From Liolophura sinensis (taxonomy: Eukaryota > Mollusca > Polyplacophora > Chitonida > Chitonidae), in NCBI RefSeq assembly GCF_032854445.1, contig NC_088300.1, positions 8,742,001-8,806,000 of the forward strand: a DNA stretch of 64,000 bases, given 5' to 3'. Of the stretch, positions 21,753 to 34,800 are shown piece after piece. The notes beneath the pieces were generated by a model. It worked only from the letters and a program-made list of their open reading frames with translations. It ran no database searches and was not told the origin of the DNA. The translations under genes and the position numbers were made by a program. Every line of letters starts with the position of its first letter. Position 1 is the first letter of the stretch.

Positions 21753-22704
21753 CAAAAATAGAAGGTAGTTGACCGGTAGACTTTTACAGTGAACATGCAT
21801 TACCCCTCTGATGACCATTAATATCAACCATCAAGATTTATAACTTTTGCTTTTTTTAAATCGTCAGTTAATACATGTATATCTAGACTCTTATTTCTGT
21901 GGATACACAGACTTGGAATTATACCTGTCAGAAGTAGACTCGTGGACCCGAAGTATACCGTTTGAGTCTAAAGCATCGTAGTATGTAATTTAATGGGAAC
22001 GCAACAATTTCTAGTATTACGAACAAAACACACTTTGTCATATCGCACTGGAAATTATAAAACTTGATGGGAGGCTTCTCTCCAAATATGTACATGCAAG
22101 GGTTCAAAGTTGAGGTAATGTGGTCTTCGTATTCGAAGTCCTCCAGTATGGTGACGTAGTCAGATGTCACATATCGTATAACACTGGCATGCACTTCACG
22201 CAAAATGTAGCCCGTATATATAGCCTGAATCTGTATTTCTCTAGGGTTATATGCTAAAAAAATTATCCGACATGCTTTCCCATAACTGCAACACATACAG
22301 ACTAGAAAGGGGCCTCATATTTAAACTCTACAGCGACTAATTGTTGTCTAAAGATAAATAAATGCGCTGTTGGACTGTGTAAGAGATGAACAATTTTCTT
22401 AAAGTGTCCTTTATAAGTTTTGTCCATTGCAAGAAATATTCTGCAAATAATTTCAGACAGATCTGTCGGTAAGCTCTATGCCAGATTTCAATTTTGCCTC
22501 TGAATGTAGATGAGAGACTTAGGCCTCACTACGTATAAATAAAGCGATTGTATGTGAACTTGTATAATATGCAGAAGACTTATGTCAAGGTCACTGAAAA
22601 GATAACGCAGACCTTTCGTACTGGATGCATAGCGCGCACATAATCTCCGGACATATACCGAGAATCTTAAATCAAAGATTATTTAAGCGCGAGATAAGAA
22701 ACGA
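21753..22704. other. Region upstream of GFM2
   Basis: Contains a 122-codon minus frame at 21928-22296 with no recognised domain; it lacks the compositional look of a conserved protein. No clear TATA box or CpG island is seen immediately upstream of GFM2. Confidence 0.35.
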
Positions 22705-22878
22705 GTGAATGCAGACGAACGTAGAGTCAAGTTGTCTCGTAAGAGTAGTCGCCCTTCGTCTGCACGACCGTTTCCGCTTTACTCGCCAAAACACGAGGGT
22801 GAAGCCGTGAGTACTGTTGCGTGGACGGGAGAATGCATTGAAGGACCCAGTAAATTTGACAATTCCCATTTATCGAGG
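22705..22878 (+). other. In-frame extension upstream of the chosen GFM2 start (probable 5' UTR)
   Basis: An ATG at 22705 is in frame with GFM2 without a stop. Its context (T at -3, C at +4) is poor, and the 58 encoded residues (starting [15 protein letters not shown]) would bury the import signal. I treat it as 5' UTR or an alternative N terminus. Ribosome scanning past it would be easy given the strong site at 22879. Confidence 0.5.
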
Positions 22879-25800
22879 ATGGAAATTTGTCGTTTTATTT
22901 GTGTCAGGTCGAATCAAGGACTGTTCCCTTGGGGTCACGTCAACAGAAAGCTGAATGCATCATGCCGGCGCTGGATTCAGACGAAATTGCCAGATAAATC
23001 ACTAGGGGACCATCACAACTTTCCGAAACACGTGCACAAATCAGACGATCTATCACTCATCAGAAACATTGGCATTATGGCCCACATAGACGCCGGCAAA
23101 ACAACAACGACAGAGAGGATGTTATTCTACTCGGGCTTTACCAGGCATTTAGGTGATGAGACATAAATTACCCACGCAAGACCGTTTGTCGGTCAGCTGA
23201 TGTATGATGTGAAGGCAGTATAAGTAACACATAATTGGTGGTCCGTATTGTAACTTTGAACTCGTTCGGTCAGATTTCTGGTTTCCATAACAGTTAACTT
23301 AAAATCACAACTTTCGACGCCATGATTACAGTAGAAGTTAAACTGATATCAGTAAAGATTTTGGTCATAATGGTTATTCATGAAGTACTTTGTTGATCAG
23401 TTGGTCAGATTTCCCTGATCACCAGGAAATACATCCGTAAATATTGAATTTCTGACACTGGAATGGGCGAAACCAGTGAATATTATGGCTCGAGGGAGAC
23501 TTGAACTCACAACTTAAGTAGTGTGTTTAGCCCACCTCTATGCCAACTGCATGAGCTACCAAGCCAGATGAGGGTGGCATGTTTGTTAGAGTACCCTTAC
23601 ATTCAGTAAATAACTGTTCACATACCCACATAATACCATATGTGTACATGATGCAAGTATCTGAATTTTAGTCTGGTCAATGTTTCAAAAGCAGACACCA
23701 TCAGCAGCAGGGAATACATCGCTATATAAGGTATTCAGCTTCTGACTGTGACATACTTATATACTTATTTTAAAAGACTGACTGGGCTAAAATTAAAAAA
23801 TCAAAGTTGTGAATTCAAGTCAGTGTTGGAAATTCAATTATATATTGATCTGACTTCTGATTTCTAAGCAGCAGCCTGAAAATAAGATATAATACCTGAG
23901 TTTCACACATATTTTCATCAATTTTTGCAGTCAAATCCGATGGGATTGTTTGTGGCAAACTCATTATTCTGTTGTTTTTTTTTATCATTACTTCTGTAGT
24001 CTTGTCATGTTCTGTTCTGATGTTTGATTTATAACAGGTGATGTGGATGATGGGGATACCGTGATGGATTACATGGAACAAGAGAGAGCAAGAGGGATAA
24101 CTATTACCTCAGCTGCCATCACCTTCACCTGGAAGCACCATAAGATTAACCTGATTGATACGCCAGGTACTGTACCAGCCAGTCCTCTTTATCAAGAGAC
24201 AGGCCATAAACAAGGAACTTGTACATTCCCACTGTCCCAGTGTTCGTAGGGCTTTAGTGACAGTAAGTTATCAGTGATGCATATGTGGCTGTTTGAGCAG
24301 CCCATAGTTTGTGGAAGATCAGTTGACTTAGGAGTTGTGCCTCACAAGTGGAAAAGTTCATCAGTAACTTGACAAAGGTGGGTACTTTACCCCTGGCACT
24401 TGGTTTCCTCCACCTCTAAAACCATAAATAAACCAATAGAAGAAAAATAAAACAGGTACTTTCTTGATCTTCACCTGAATTAGATTTTAGTTTCGCTGCT
24501 GTAGAAAAGAATCTCTACCTGGCTGAAACAAACAGTTCATAACAGTTCTCTCCAAGGCGGTCAGCCATACAGAGGTGGAATCTTCTGCTTGACAGTTTGA
24601 ATGAATGAATGACTATGGCTTAATGTTGCTTCAGCAATATTGCAGCCGTGTTGTGGCCAGAACATGTTCAAAACATGAGATCGTAAATGGCTTTCATAGC
24701 ATTGACAACATTTAAAATCCAACAAATATAGACGGATGTTTTCGTAAATTTTAAGACAACTGTGTTCAGCAGAAATCATTTAAAATTAATTGAATATAGT
24801 TGTTATACAATGGGTTCAATATCATTTAATAATATTCTTATACACTAAGTTTATTAATATATTTTAAATATCTATCTACAGCTTTGCTGGCAAACAATGA
24901 TTTTAATCATGACACACAACACATGTTAGGAGCAAATTTGATGCAGACATATTCGGTTTACTGGGTTCATAGAGGAGAGCTCTAGGTTAGTCGCCTTTTA
25001 CAACAAGCTTGGGTAGAGAACTGGGGTCCTTTTCTTTTTACCCCGGAGACCCCACCGGAGCTTGGCAGTTTGAAGCAAATGCTATAAAGCAGTTTATGAG
25101 TGGTGACATTATATATACAGTGTCTTTATGCATTGCTATTTCAGGCCATGTAGACTTCACATTTGAGGTAGAACGATCACTTCGGGCCATAGATGGAGCA
25201 GTCACCATACTGGATGCATCAGCAGGTTTGTCAGTATTTTTCATCTACCTCAGATTTGCTTTAAAATCACTGTTAAAAATTTAATATCCACTGATAAAAG
25301 GTTATTTTCAGAAAACTGCATGGGAATTTTCTGAAACAAAGACTTTGTGGGAATCTCTATCCAAAGATTCATGAAATAGGCCCATCAGCTGTCATTGGGA
25401 AATTCACAGCTTTTCTCTAGGGAATTCCCACCAATGGAATCAATAGTAATGTTAATGCATGGTGTTGTCTGACATCTGGTTTTCAGCCATTATGTCCATT
25501 TTCTTGTCTGGTACAGGTGTTGAAGCTCAAACCCTGACTGTATGGCGACAGGCCGATCGCTATGATGTACCCAGAATAATTTACCTCAACAAAATGGACA
25601 AGCCTGGTGCAAGCCTTGACCTTTGTCTGATGTCAATAATGGAGAAGCTCAAGGTTACACCATTACTGCTTCAACTTCCTGTGGGCTCGGAAAAACATTT
25701 TCAAGGTATTATAGACTTAGTTACCATGGAAACCTGCATTTGGAGCAAAGGAAATATGGGAGATGGAACAGAGTTCAAGCTATCTCCTATTGTCCAATCA

Positions 25801-28800
25801 GCAGATTCATCAGTTTGGGAAAAATGTATAAAAGCAAGGACTTCTCTGATTGGACAGCTTGCTGACATGGATGATGGCATAGCCGACCTAGTTCTCAAGG
25901 ACGTGGCCGTGGAGAATATCCCTGTGTCTGATCTTCTGTCTGCCTTAAAAAGGGTAACACTTGCCCGAAAGGGTGTCCCTGTCCTTCTGGGCAGCTCGCT
26001 AAAAAACAAAGGTGTCCAGCATTTACTGGATGGTGTCAATCACTATCTACCATGTCCGTCTGATAGACATTATCCATTTGCAGAGTTATATGGAGAAGAC
26101 CTCTGCGCACTTGCCTTTAAGATAACTCATGAGAAACAGAGAGGTGCTCTGATATTTTTGAGGCTTTACTCAGGAAGTTTAAAGACTGGTTCCTCAATTT
26201 ACAACGTGACGAGAAAGACTTCAGAAAAAGTGACACGTCTCCTGCAGGTGTATGCTGATATGCATAAAGACATTAATCATATTCATGCTGGTAACATTGT
26301 CTGTGTTACAGGATTAAAACAGGTTTGTGCATCAATTTGTTTAATAATCCAAGATTTCTGATAAGTGTACTGTTTCCTCTTCTTGGAAAGTAGGCATTCA
26401 CATTGTGAAACTTTTTCTTTAGCTTCAATAAATTTGAGAATCAAAATAGTATTAGTAAAAAATAATAATCCTAAGTTGTATAAACAGTTATGATGATAAT
26501 GATGAGATGAATATCAACAAAAACATGCTCTGTAATGGTTGCTATTAAACTAGTGAGAGAAATGCTATTGACATCACTGTAGTAGTATCACCCTCCACTT
26601 ACATTTCAAGGAAAATGTTTGGTGGGTAGTGAGATTTCTCAAGGTTTTCTGTGGAAGTCAATCAACAATACCTGCGTAACAGGCTGGGAGAGCAGGTGAT
26701 TTATATTATTGTTACATGGTGTAACAAGTAACATACAATCTTATTTTAAACAGATCGAAATTTATTTTACCTAGAAAAGATATATTTCAAGGGGAATAAC
26801 TCTTGCATCCAAACTTAGATCTGTAGACTCTAGAAAGTAGACTTTGAACTCGACTCTTCCCAGCAAACATTACATGAACGACTGCTTCCCGCTGTGTATT
26901 GTTCATTGTTATGTGGAAAAGCTACTCTTAGTTGAAATGTGAGAATTAATGACTGTGCACTTTAACTGTTTCTTAATTACCTTTCTTTTGCATGAATGAA
27001 ATACTCTAACACCTTTTTTCAAGGTTGAAGTACTTTTCAACAATTATGCAGTCCTAAGATATTCTTTGCATGATAAAAATAATGTGTAATGCTCAGATAC
27101 AAATTCTCTTACTAACACTTTATTTCTGAATATCCTATCCTATGGTCTCATTTTCAGACTGTCACTGGTGACCTTTTGACCAGCAGTCACACTTCCTACA
27201 AGAAAGCAGTGGAGAGTTATGGAAAGCAAAATATTGACAATTTACCTGGCAGATCTGCTGAAAGCTCCAGCCATGATGACCAAGGTGATGAAGAGCATGA
27301 AGATAATCACTTTTTTTCTGCCCAGCTGACTGTTCCTGATCCCGTATTTTTCTGTTCCATAGAACCTCCAAGCATGGCATTTCAGAAAGACCTGGATATT
27401 GCTCTGGAGAATTTACAGAGAGAGGACAACAGCTTACATGTAAGTGTAGACAAAGATACAGGACAAACAATCCTAGCTGGAATGGGAGAGCTCCACATGG
27501 AGGTAATAAAAGAACGCATTCTCAAAGAATACGGTATTGAGGTGGAAATGGGACCGCTCCAGGTAGCGTACAAGGAAACGATCACGGAAAGTTCTGAAGT
27601 GACAGAGAGGCTGGACAAGACCCTGGGCGACAGACACCATTTTGTGTCCATGACCTTGTCGGTACATCCTAATCAAACTGGTCAAGATTTCAAGGCCGTA
27701 GAGCTGAGGCACAGCCGAGAAAATAACCTTGAGGCTATCCGACATCATCACTTACAGGCTGTTAACAGCGGCATCAAAATGGGACTCTGTGCTGGTAAGT
27801 TTGAAACATGATCTACATGTAGTTCCTGACACAAGTAAAAGATTGAGTTCAGGATGAAGATGATGAAGGTGTACTTTGTTAAAACACCGATTCCACCGAG
27901 GCCACAATTAATTCCACTGACTGTCACTTGATAAACAAATGTTGTGTGTCACTTTTAAAACCCAGCGCACATGGACAACATTTGTTGTTGGAAATCAGAT
28001 TTTCAGATCTTGGTGTCAAATGATCTGGCACATGGGTTACCCACACAGGAGCAACATTTGTTTTCCATTTTTAAAGATTCCAGCGGTGAAAACAGTTCAC
28101 ATGATACGTTCAAGGTCATGTGACCATAAAAATGATCACAGATTCCATTTTGTATGTACTCCGGTGACATAGACGTTGATTGGTTCATGTAGAAGACTTA
28201 CATGATCCAGACTGCTCATAGACAAGAGAAATCTTGTGCCCGGCTCATTTGTGTCCGGATTTTTTTCTTGGCCCAAAATTAAACAAACTGAATCTGTCGA
28301 TCAGGTGTTCCAGACTCCAGAAATTCTTGTTGTAGTTATCCTCACTGGAATAAAGTTTGAGAATTTTTTGTTGGCTGGATGAAGAAATTTCGTTTTCAAC
28401 ATCAAATGTTACTTGTGTGCGCTGGGTCACAGTCAGCCTTCACACAGTGAACAAATGTTGTGTGTCATATCACATGATGAAAAGTGTTTGCGTGTTACTT
28501 CTAAGTCCATCATTGCATCATAAACATGTGTTTGCGTGTCACTTCTAAGTCCATCATCGCATCATAAACATGTGTTTGTATGTCACTTCTAAGTTCGTCA
28601 TCGCATCATAAACATGTGTTTGTGTGTCACTTCTAAGTCCGTCATCGCATCATAAACAAGTGTTTGCGTGTCACTTCTAATCCCTCATCGCATCATAAAC
28701 ATGTGTTTGCATGTCACTTCTAAGTCCATCATCGCATCATAAACATGTGTTTGCGTGTCACTTCTAAGTCCGTCATCGCATCATAAACATGTGTTTGCGT

Positions 28801-31800
28801 GTCACTTCTAAGTCCGTCATCGCATCATAAACATGTGGTTGCATGTCACTTTTAAGTCCATCATCGCATCATAAACATGTGTTTGCATGTCACTTCTAGG
28901 TCCATCATCGCATCATAAACATGTGTTTGCGTGTCACTTCTAAGTCCATCATCACATGATTAGCATGTGTTTGCGTGTCACTTCTAAGTCCATCATCACA
29001 TGATAAACATGTACTGTATACTACTAAAGTCAAATGTGTGCCACTTCTAGGTCATCTGTCACATAAAAAAAACATGTGTTGTCTGTCACTTCCAAGTTAA
29101 CTTTTGCATAATTAAAAAGTGCCGTGTGCCAAATTTAAATCGACTGTCACACCATATACAGATTTTGTTTACCACTTACATGTATAAGTTAGCTGCCACA
29201 CAAATTTCAGAGACAGCCTTCCGGGTGGGAATGGGAATGTTTGGATGGAGTAGATCATGTGACACTGTCCCAAAATGTGACTGGTCAGCATTTAATTCCA
29301 TACTTAAGAATAGGAAGTGAAAAATGACAAAGTGCCAGGAACAAACTACCAACCATTGGCAAGATACTGATGGCTATAGGTGACTCTAGACTTAGTCCAC
29401 AAGATGGATTTAATTGATTGGTGTTAACCTATATGCATACTCATAAACTGGATTGCATGGAATAAACCACTATTGTTTGACAAGTAACCAATGAACATTC
29501 CCACATGGGAAGCACCAATTTCCATCTGCCTGGCAAGCTCAGTGATCTCCCATGATCTTCATCATATTCATACAAGATTAGACCACCAAAATATCCATGC
29601 GGACAAACATTTGTTGACACCCTAGGACAGATGAGACAGGATAATCCCAAAAGATCCCTGACCAAAGCTAGGACTAAACAATCCAAAAATGCAGACAACT
29701 TTATCAGTGTACTGAATTCCTATATTGCAATTGTCCAGACATGTTTTCAAAGAACATGCAATAGATGTCCTCCTTGTAATGTGTTTTCCTTGTAAATTAT
29801 TCACTCCTGGATGATTCGTAACTGATATGCATGTATTCAGAAATACAGATTCATTAAGGACAAAATGTTTCTACTTTAGCAAAAAGCTGAGAGACAATAT
29901 TCATATCCACAGTGCACTGGAGTGACTGGAGTAACACTATAGGGTCAGTAAGGGAGACCACTTATCTTGCTTGAGCCCTGATCGCCTTCTAGCTAGTTTG
30001 AAGTCAGTATCTGAAACTGGATTTTTTTTATTTGTTTGCTTCATTGTTGCTCAACTCCAGATGACTGGATTTCTACACCTGTTTGTCAGGTCTCGAATAG
30101 AAGGCCCAAGACAGTAGTTAAAGCTTTTACTGCTGAAACAAGGAAATATAAAATAGCAGGCAAATAATGCTAAATCAATTCACCCCTTGTAAATTGTCAA
30201 CAATTTTTTTTTTATTTTGACAGGTAACTTATAATGTGATGTGCATCAATCTGTAAATAAGAAGTGTAGGAAGTGTTTATATGTATGAGGTGTTTATATG
30301 TATGAGGTGTTCACATGTATGAAGCATTCACATGTATGAACATGTAGGTTCATTCCTTCTGCTTCCCAAACAGGGTAATGTGGAGTTTCATCTGAAGTCT
30401 GAAAATATGGTGAAAATCGGGCTGTTGATACATTCAGTTTTGTTGACATTTTCTTTTGTTCAAAGTAGCTATTTTAAACTTTTATAAGGATGTTGTGAGG
30501 CTTCACATCTGCATTTGCTGCAAATTTGTCTTTATAAGTTTGGACAGCTTTGAACATCAACTAAACGTGTGGACTACATTGTTTCAAGATTTCATAGACG
30601 TATGCTCTGTCATGTCACCTTGCCCTAATGCTAATGACTAAAATGAGTGACAGTCACAGTTCATGGTTATAAGAGCATGCCTTATCATTCTTGCAAATTA
30701 AAACTTTTTTCTTCATTGTGCTTTTTTCAAAATACTTTTTTTGTTATTCCCATTGTCCTGTCCTTATACAACTGTTTTGTTTTGTTTTGTTTTTTTCCTT
30801 TTCGGGGGAACATTCTATGTTCTGGAATGTTTTACAGGTAATTTGTGATAAAATCAGTGAGGAGCTTTAACTCTCCTTGTAATTCAGACTCATTCAACAG
30901 ATAGCATCCAGTATCTACCTGTGTAGAACAGAAATGTTTGTACAGCAAACCCTGTTCTGGTCTGTTTTTTCACAGGTGTTCTTTTTGACCAGATCTATAA
31001 ATACATCCTAATCAAACCTAGGGAGGCATTACCTGTGTAGATCAGCGCCTACAGCCCTCACAGTGGGGTGGTTTTGGGGTGCATGGAAATTAAGGACTGA
31101 GTCAGTGTAGCGGAACTTCCAGATTTGACATCTGTACTGCGCTTACCCTGGCAAGACACACGCGCCTTGTCTTTAACAGCCCAGAAGATGGGTGGATAGT
31201 GTGTGTGTGTCACCATATTGCCCCAGGCAGAAGCAAATATATCTATATTTAACTCGACCCTGTAAATGAAATTATCCCAAGCTGAACCTGAATGATATGC
31301 ATGTGTCAGCCAGGTTTTTACCTTCCTCAGCCCCCAGTTTACCTTAAAAGATTTCAGTTCAGTAAAGATCTCTGGAACATCTGGGCACAGATTGTTTTTG
31401 TTACAAGTAATTGCCTGATGTAGATCTTGTCCGAATACATGCATACATGCCCAGGTAGCAGGCTGCAGTCAGATACATTAAGGTACTACCATACACATGT
31501 ATCTAGAAAGCTTTGTTACTGTACTTCATGTCAGCAGATTGGCTGCAGCTTTGTGTTAGGGAGTTTATAGGTACAGACACAGTGCACTGGCCTTTATGAT
31601 TAGTGTCCTACTGAGAGTCACCATCATGTTAGGGGTTTGATTGGTACAGACACAGTGCACTGGCCTTTATGATTAGTGTCCTACTGAGAGTCACCACCAT
31701 GTTAGGGGTTTGATTGGTAGACACAGTGCACTGGCCTTTATGATTAGTGTCCCACTGAGAGTCACCATCATGTTGGGGGTTTGATTGGTACAGACACAGT

Positions 31801-34800
31801 GCACTGGCCTTTATGATTAGTGTCCTACTGAGAGTCACCACCATGTTAGGGGTTTGATTGGTACAGACACAGTGCACTGGCCTTTATGATTAGTGTCCTA
31901 CTGAGAGTCACCACCATGTTAGGGGTTTGATTGGTACAGACACAGGTAGTGGGCACAGTTTGGCTTTGGACCGGGTGTCTTCCTGTCAGTTGCCACTATG
32001 TTAGGGGTTTGATTGGTACAGACACAGTCACTGGGCACAGTGCATTCAGCTTTGGGCCGGGTATCTTCCTGTTAGTTGCCACTATGTTAGGGATTTGATT
32101 GGTACAGACTCAGGTACTGGGCACGTTGCACTCAGCTTTGGGCCGGGTATCTTCCTGTTAGTTGCCACTGTGTTAGGGGTTTGATTGGCACAGACACATT
32201 GGGCACATTGCACTCAGCTTTGGGCCGGGTATCACTCAGCTTTGGGCCATGTATCTTCCTGTTAGTTGCACCCATGTTAGGAGTTTGATTGGTACAGACA
32301 CAGGCACTGGGCACATTGCACTCAGGTTTGGGCCGGGTATCTTCCTGTTAGTTGCCACTATGTTAGGGGTTTGATTGGTACAGACACAGGCACTGGGCAC
32401 AGTGCATTCAGCTTTGGGCCGGGTATCTTCCTGTTAGTTGCCACTATGTTAGGGATTTGATTGGTACAGACTCAGGTACTGGGCACGTTGCACTCAGCTT
32501 TGGGCCGGGTATCTTCCTGTTAGTTGCCACTGTGTTAGGGGTTTGATTGGTACAGACACAGGCACTGGGCACAGTGCATTCAGCTTTGGGCCGGGTATCT
32601 TCCTGTTAGTTGCCACTGTGTTAGGGGTTTGATTGGCACAGACACAGGTACTGGGCACATTGCACTCAGCTTTGGGCCGGGTATCTTCTTGTTAGTTGCC
32701 ACTATGTTAGGGGTTTGATTGGTACAGACACAGGCACTGGGCACAGTGCATTCAGCATTGTTCCTGGTCTTCCTATTTATGTAGTTAAGACGTACAGCAT
32801 AGAAAGTAAATTTAGAGCAGCTACAACAGTGTGATAGCTGCAAATGATCACACATAACAAGCATAACAGGCCTCTTGTCAAATCACCTCAGTTAAGGTTT
32901 TGTTCTAACTGTTCATATAAATGCATGAATAGTAACAAATAACACTATCTAATATGAAGTAAAATAGTGTTTTTATGTCATAGATGGCCATTAAATAAAA
33001 CAGGAACAGTGACAAAACTTTGTGTGGGACATGTCATGGAAGACGTAGAGCCATCATAAATTAATACAACCCTTACCATGTAGTTGAAAAAGAAACCATC
33101 GCTTCTAAAATTCATGAAGATGGCTGTAATTGCTTAAAAGAAGATGAATTTTGTACATCTGTAACCTATCATATTTTGATATAGCATTGTACATTTATTT
33201 GTACATTCATCCATGTACCCTTTACCACTTGTTTTGATGTCACTCTTTTCAGACACCATAAATTCTCCCTCAGGAAAGTGTGGCAGCTGTATTTTCCTAA
33301 AGCATATCTAGAATGTTTAGAATCAGAACTAAACATAGCCCCAGTGCTATCGGCGTATTTTGTATCCCCACTCCCTCCCAGGGATAAACACAGAAACCCT
33401 TTAAGTGGAACAAACACCTCATAACTGTACTTTCCTGAATATTATGATACTGTAGCTTTAGTTGTTTGTGGGAATTGCCCTCTTTAGAGGTAAGTATTTA
33501 CTGTACAGCACCATTGACAATCAGTCTGTCATTTCACTGTTGCCATCTCAGGGTGAATTCTTTGTTTCTTATAGGACCTATCTTAAGCTTCCCAGTGTGT
33601 GGACTCGGTGTATATCTCCACAGTTTGGAGATCCAGCCAGGCACATCCATGGCTATGATATCAGCATGTGCTTCTCAGGCTGTCCACAAAGCCGTTCACA
33701 GTGCAGCTGCTGTCCTTTTGGAACCCACGATGCATTTGGAGGTACCTGCTTTAATGTCTGCTCTATTTCAGCTGAACTTTCAGAAACACATAAATGCCTT
33801 GAATGAAAATTTTGACACCAACACTTGACAGTTTCTGATAAGAAATTAATTTGATTTCATAAAAAACGCCATAAGTGGCCCCATAAGGTAGATGAATAGA
33901 GCTGAATTTGTCACTCAAAAAAAGAAATTTAAGTGACAAAACTTCAATTTTTCATACTTACATTACCTGGTTTGTGCTACCCATGGTGTAGGTAAGGGTT
34001 ATATATCTTTTGTCAAAGAAGTAAATTTAATAAGTAATGAAACATGGTTTAAATTTGTGCTTGATTCAGAAACGGCTCAATTTGTGATAATAGTTATACA
34101 ATACTTCTCACAGTATTGTGACAAGCATCAGCTGAGTCCACAGAATCTGGGTTAAATCATTGTCCAGGGCCATTTAGTATCATCATTAAACATTAATGAG
34201 GTGTGCATAGCTAGGGAGCATAATATTGTCACATGTTTCCATTGTGTAAACAAACCACAATTCCAGCTCGTACCATTCACAATTGTAGATGTTGTAACTC
34301 TTTTGCAGTTGTCCTCTGCAGTGGCTACAAACACTATCAACAATGCTTGTATACTATGATACACAGCCTTGCTGATAAGTGCAGTCTTAGCAATGTTAAA
34401 GATCATTCATGTAGCATTTGTCAATCCTGAAAAAATTGGTCAGTAACTACCATAGGCCTGGGATTCACCCCAAACCCTCTTGTTTCCTCCATCCATCATA
34501 TGGCCATACGTCTGAGATTCACCCCAAACCCTCTTGTTTCCTCCATCCATCATCTGGCCATAGGTCTGAGATTCACCCCAAACCCTCTTGTTTCCTCCAT
34601 CCATCATCTGGCCATAGGTCTGAGATTCACCCCAAACCCTCTTGTTTCCTCCATCCATCATATGACCATAGGTCTGAGATTCACCTCCAAACCCTCTTGT
34701 TTCCTCCATCCATCATCTGCCCATAGGTCTGAGATTCACCCAAACCCTCCTGTTTTCTCCACCCATCATATGGCCAAAGGTCTGGTATTCACCCCAAACC

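Noticed and set aside
21928-22296. Possible divergent gene upstream of GFM2 (122-codon minus frame)
   Set aside because: No recognisable motif, no promoter signals between it and GFM2, and no splice structure found.
23153-23166. GFM2 exon 1 extended to the stop at 23164
   Set aside because: The ORF ends HLGDET-stop only by reading into the intron; the donor after catttag and the acceptor at 24037 restore the family sequence G-D-V-D-D-G-D.
23485-23578. tRNA gene on the minus strand
   Set aside because: A and B boxes are present but the acceptor stem and anticodon arm do not fold convincingly; a SINE head is more likely. The same holds for 21658-21752 and 61972-62053.
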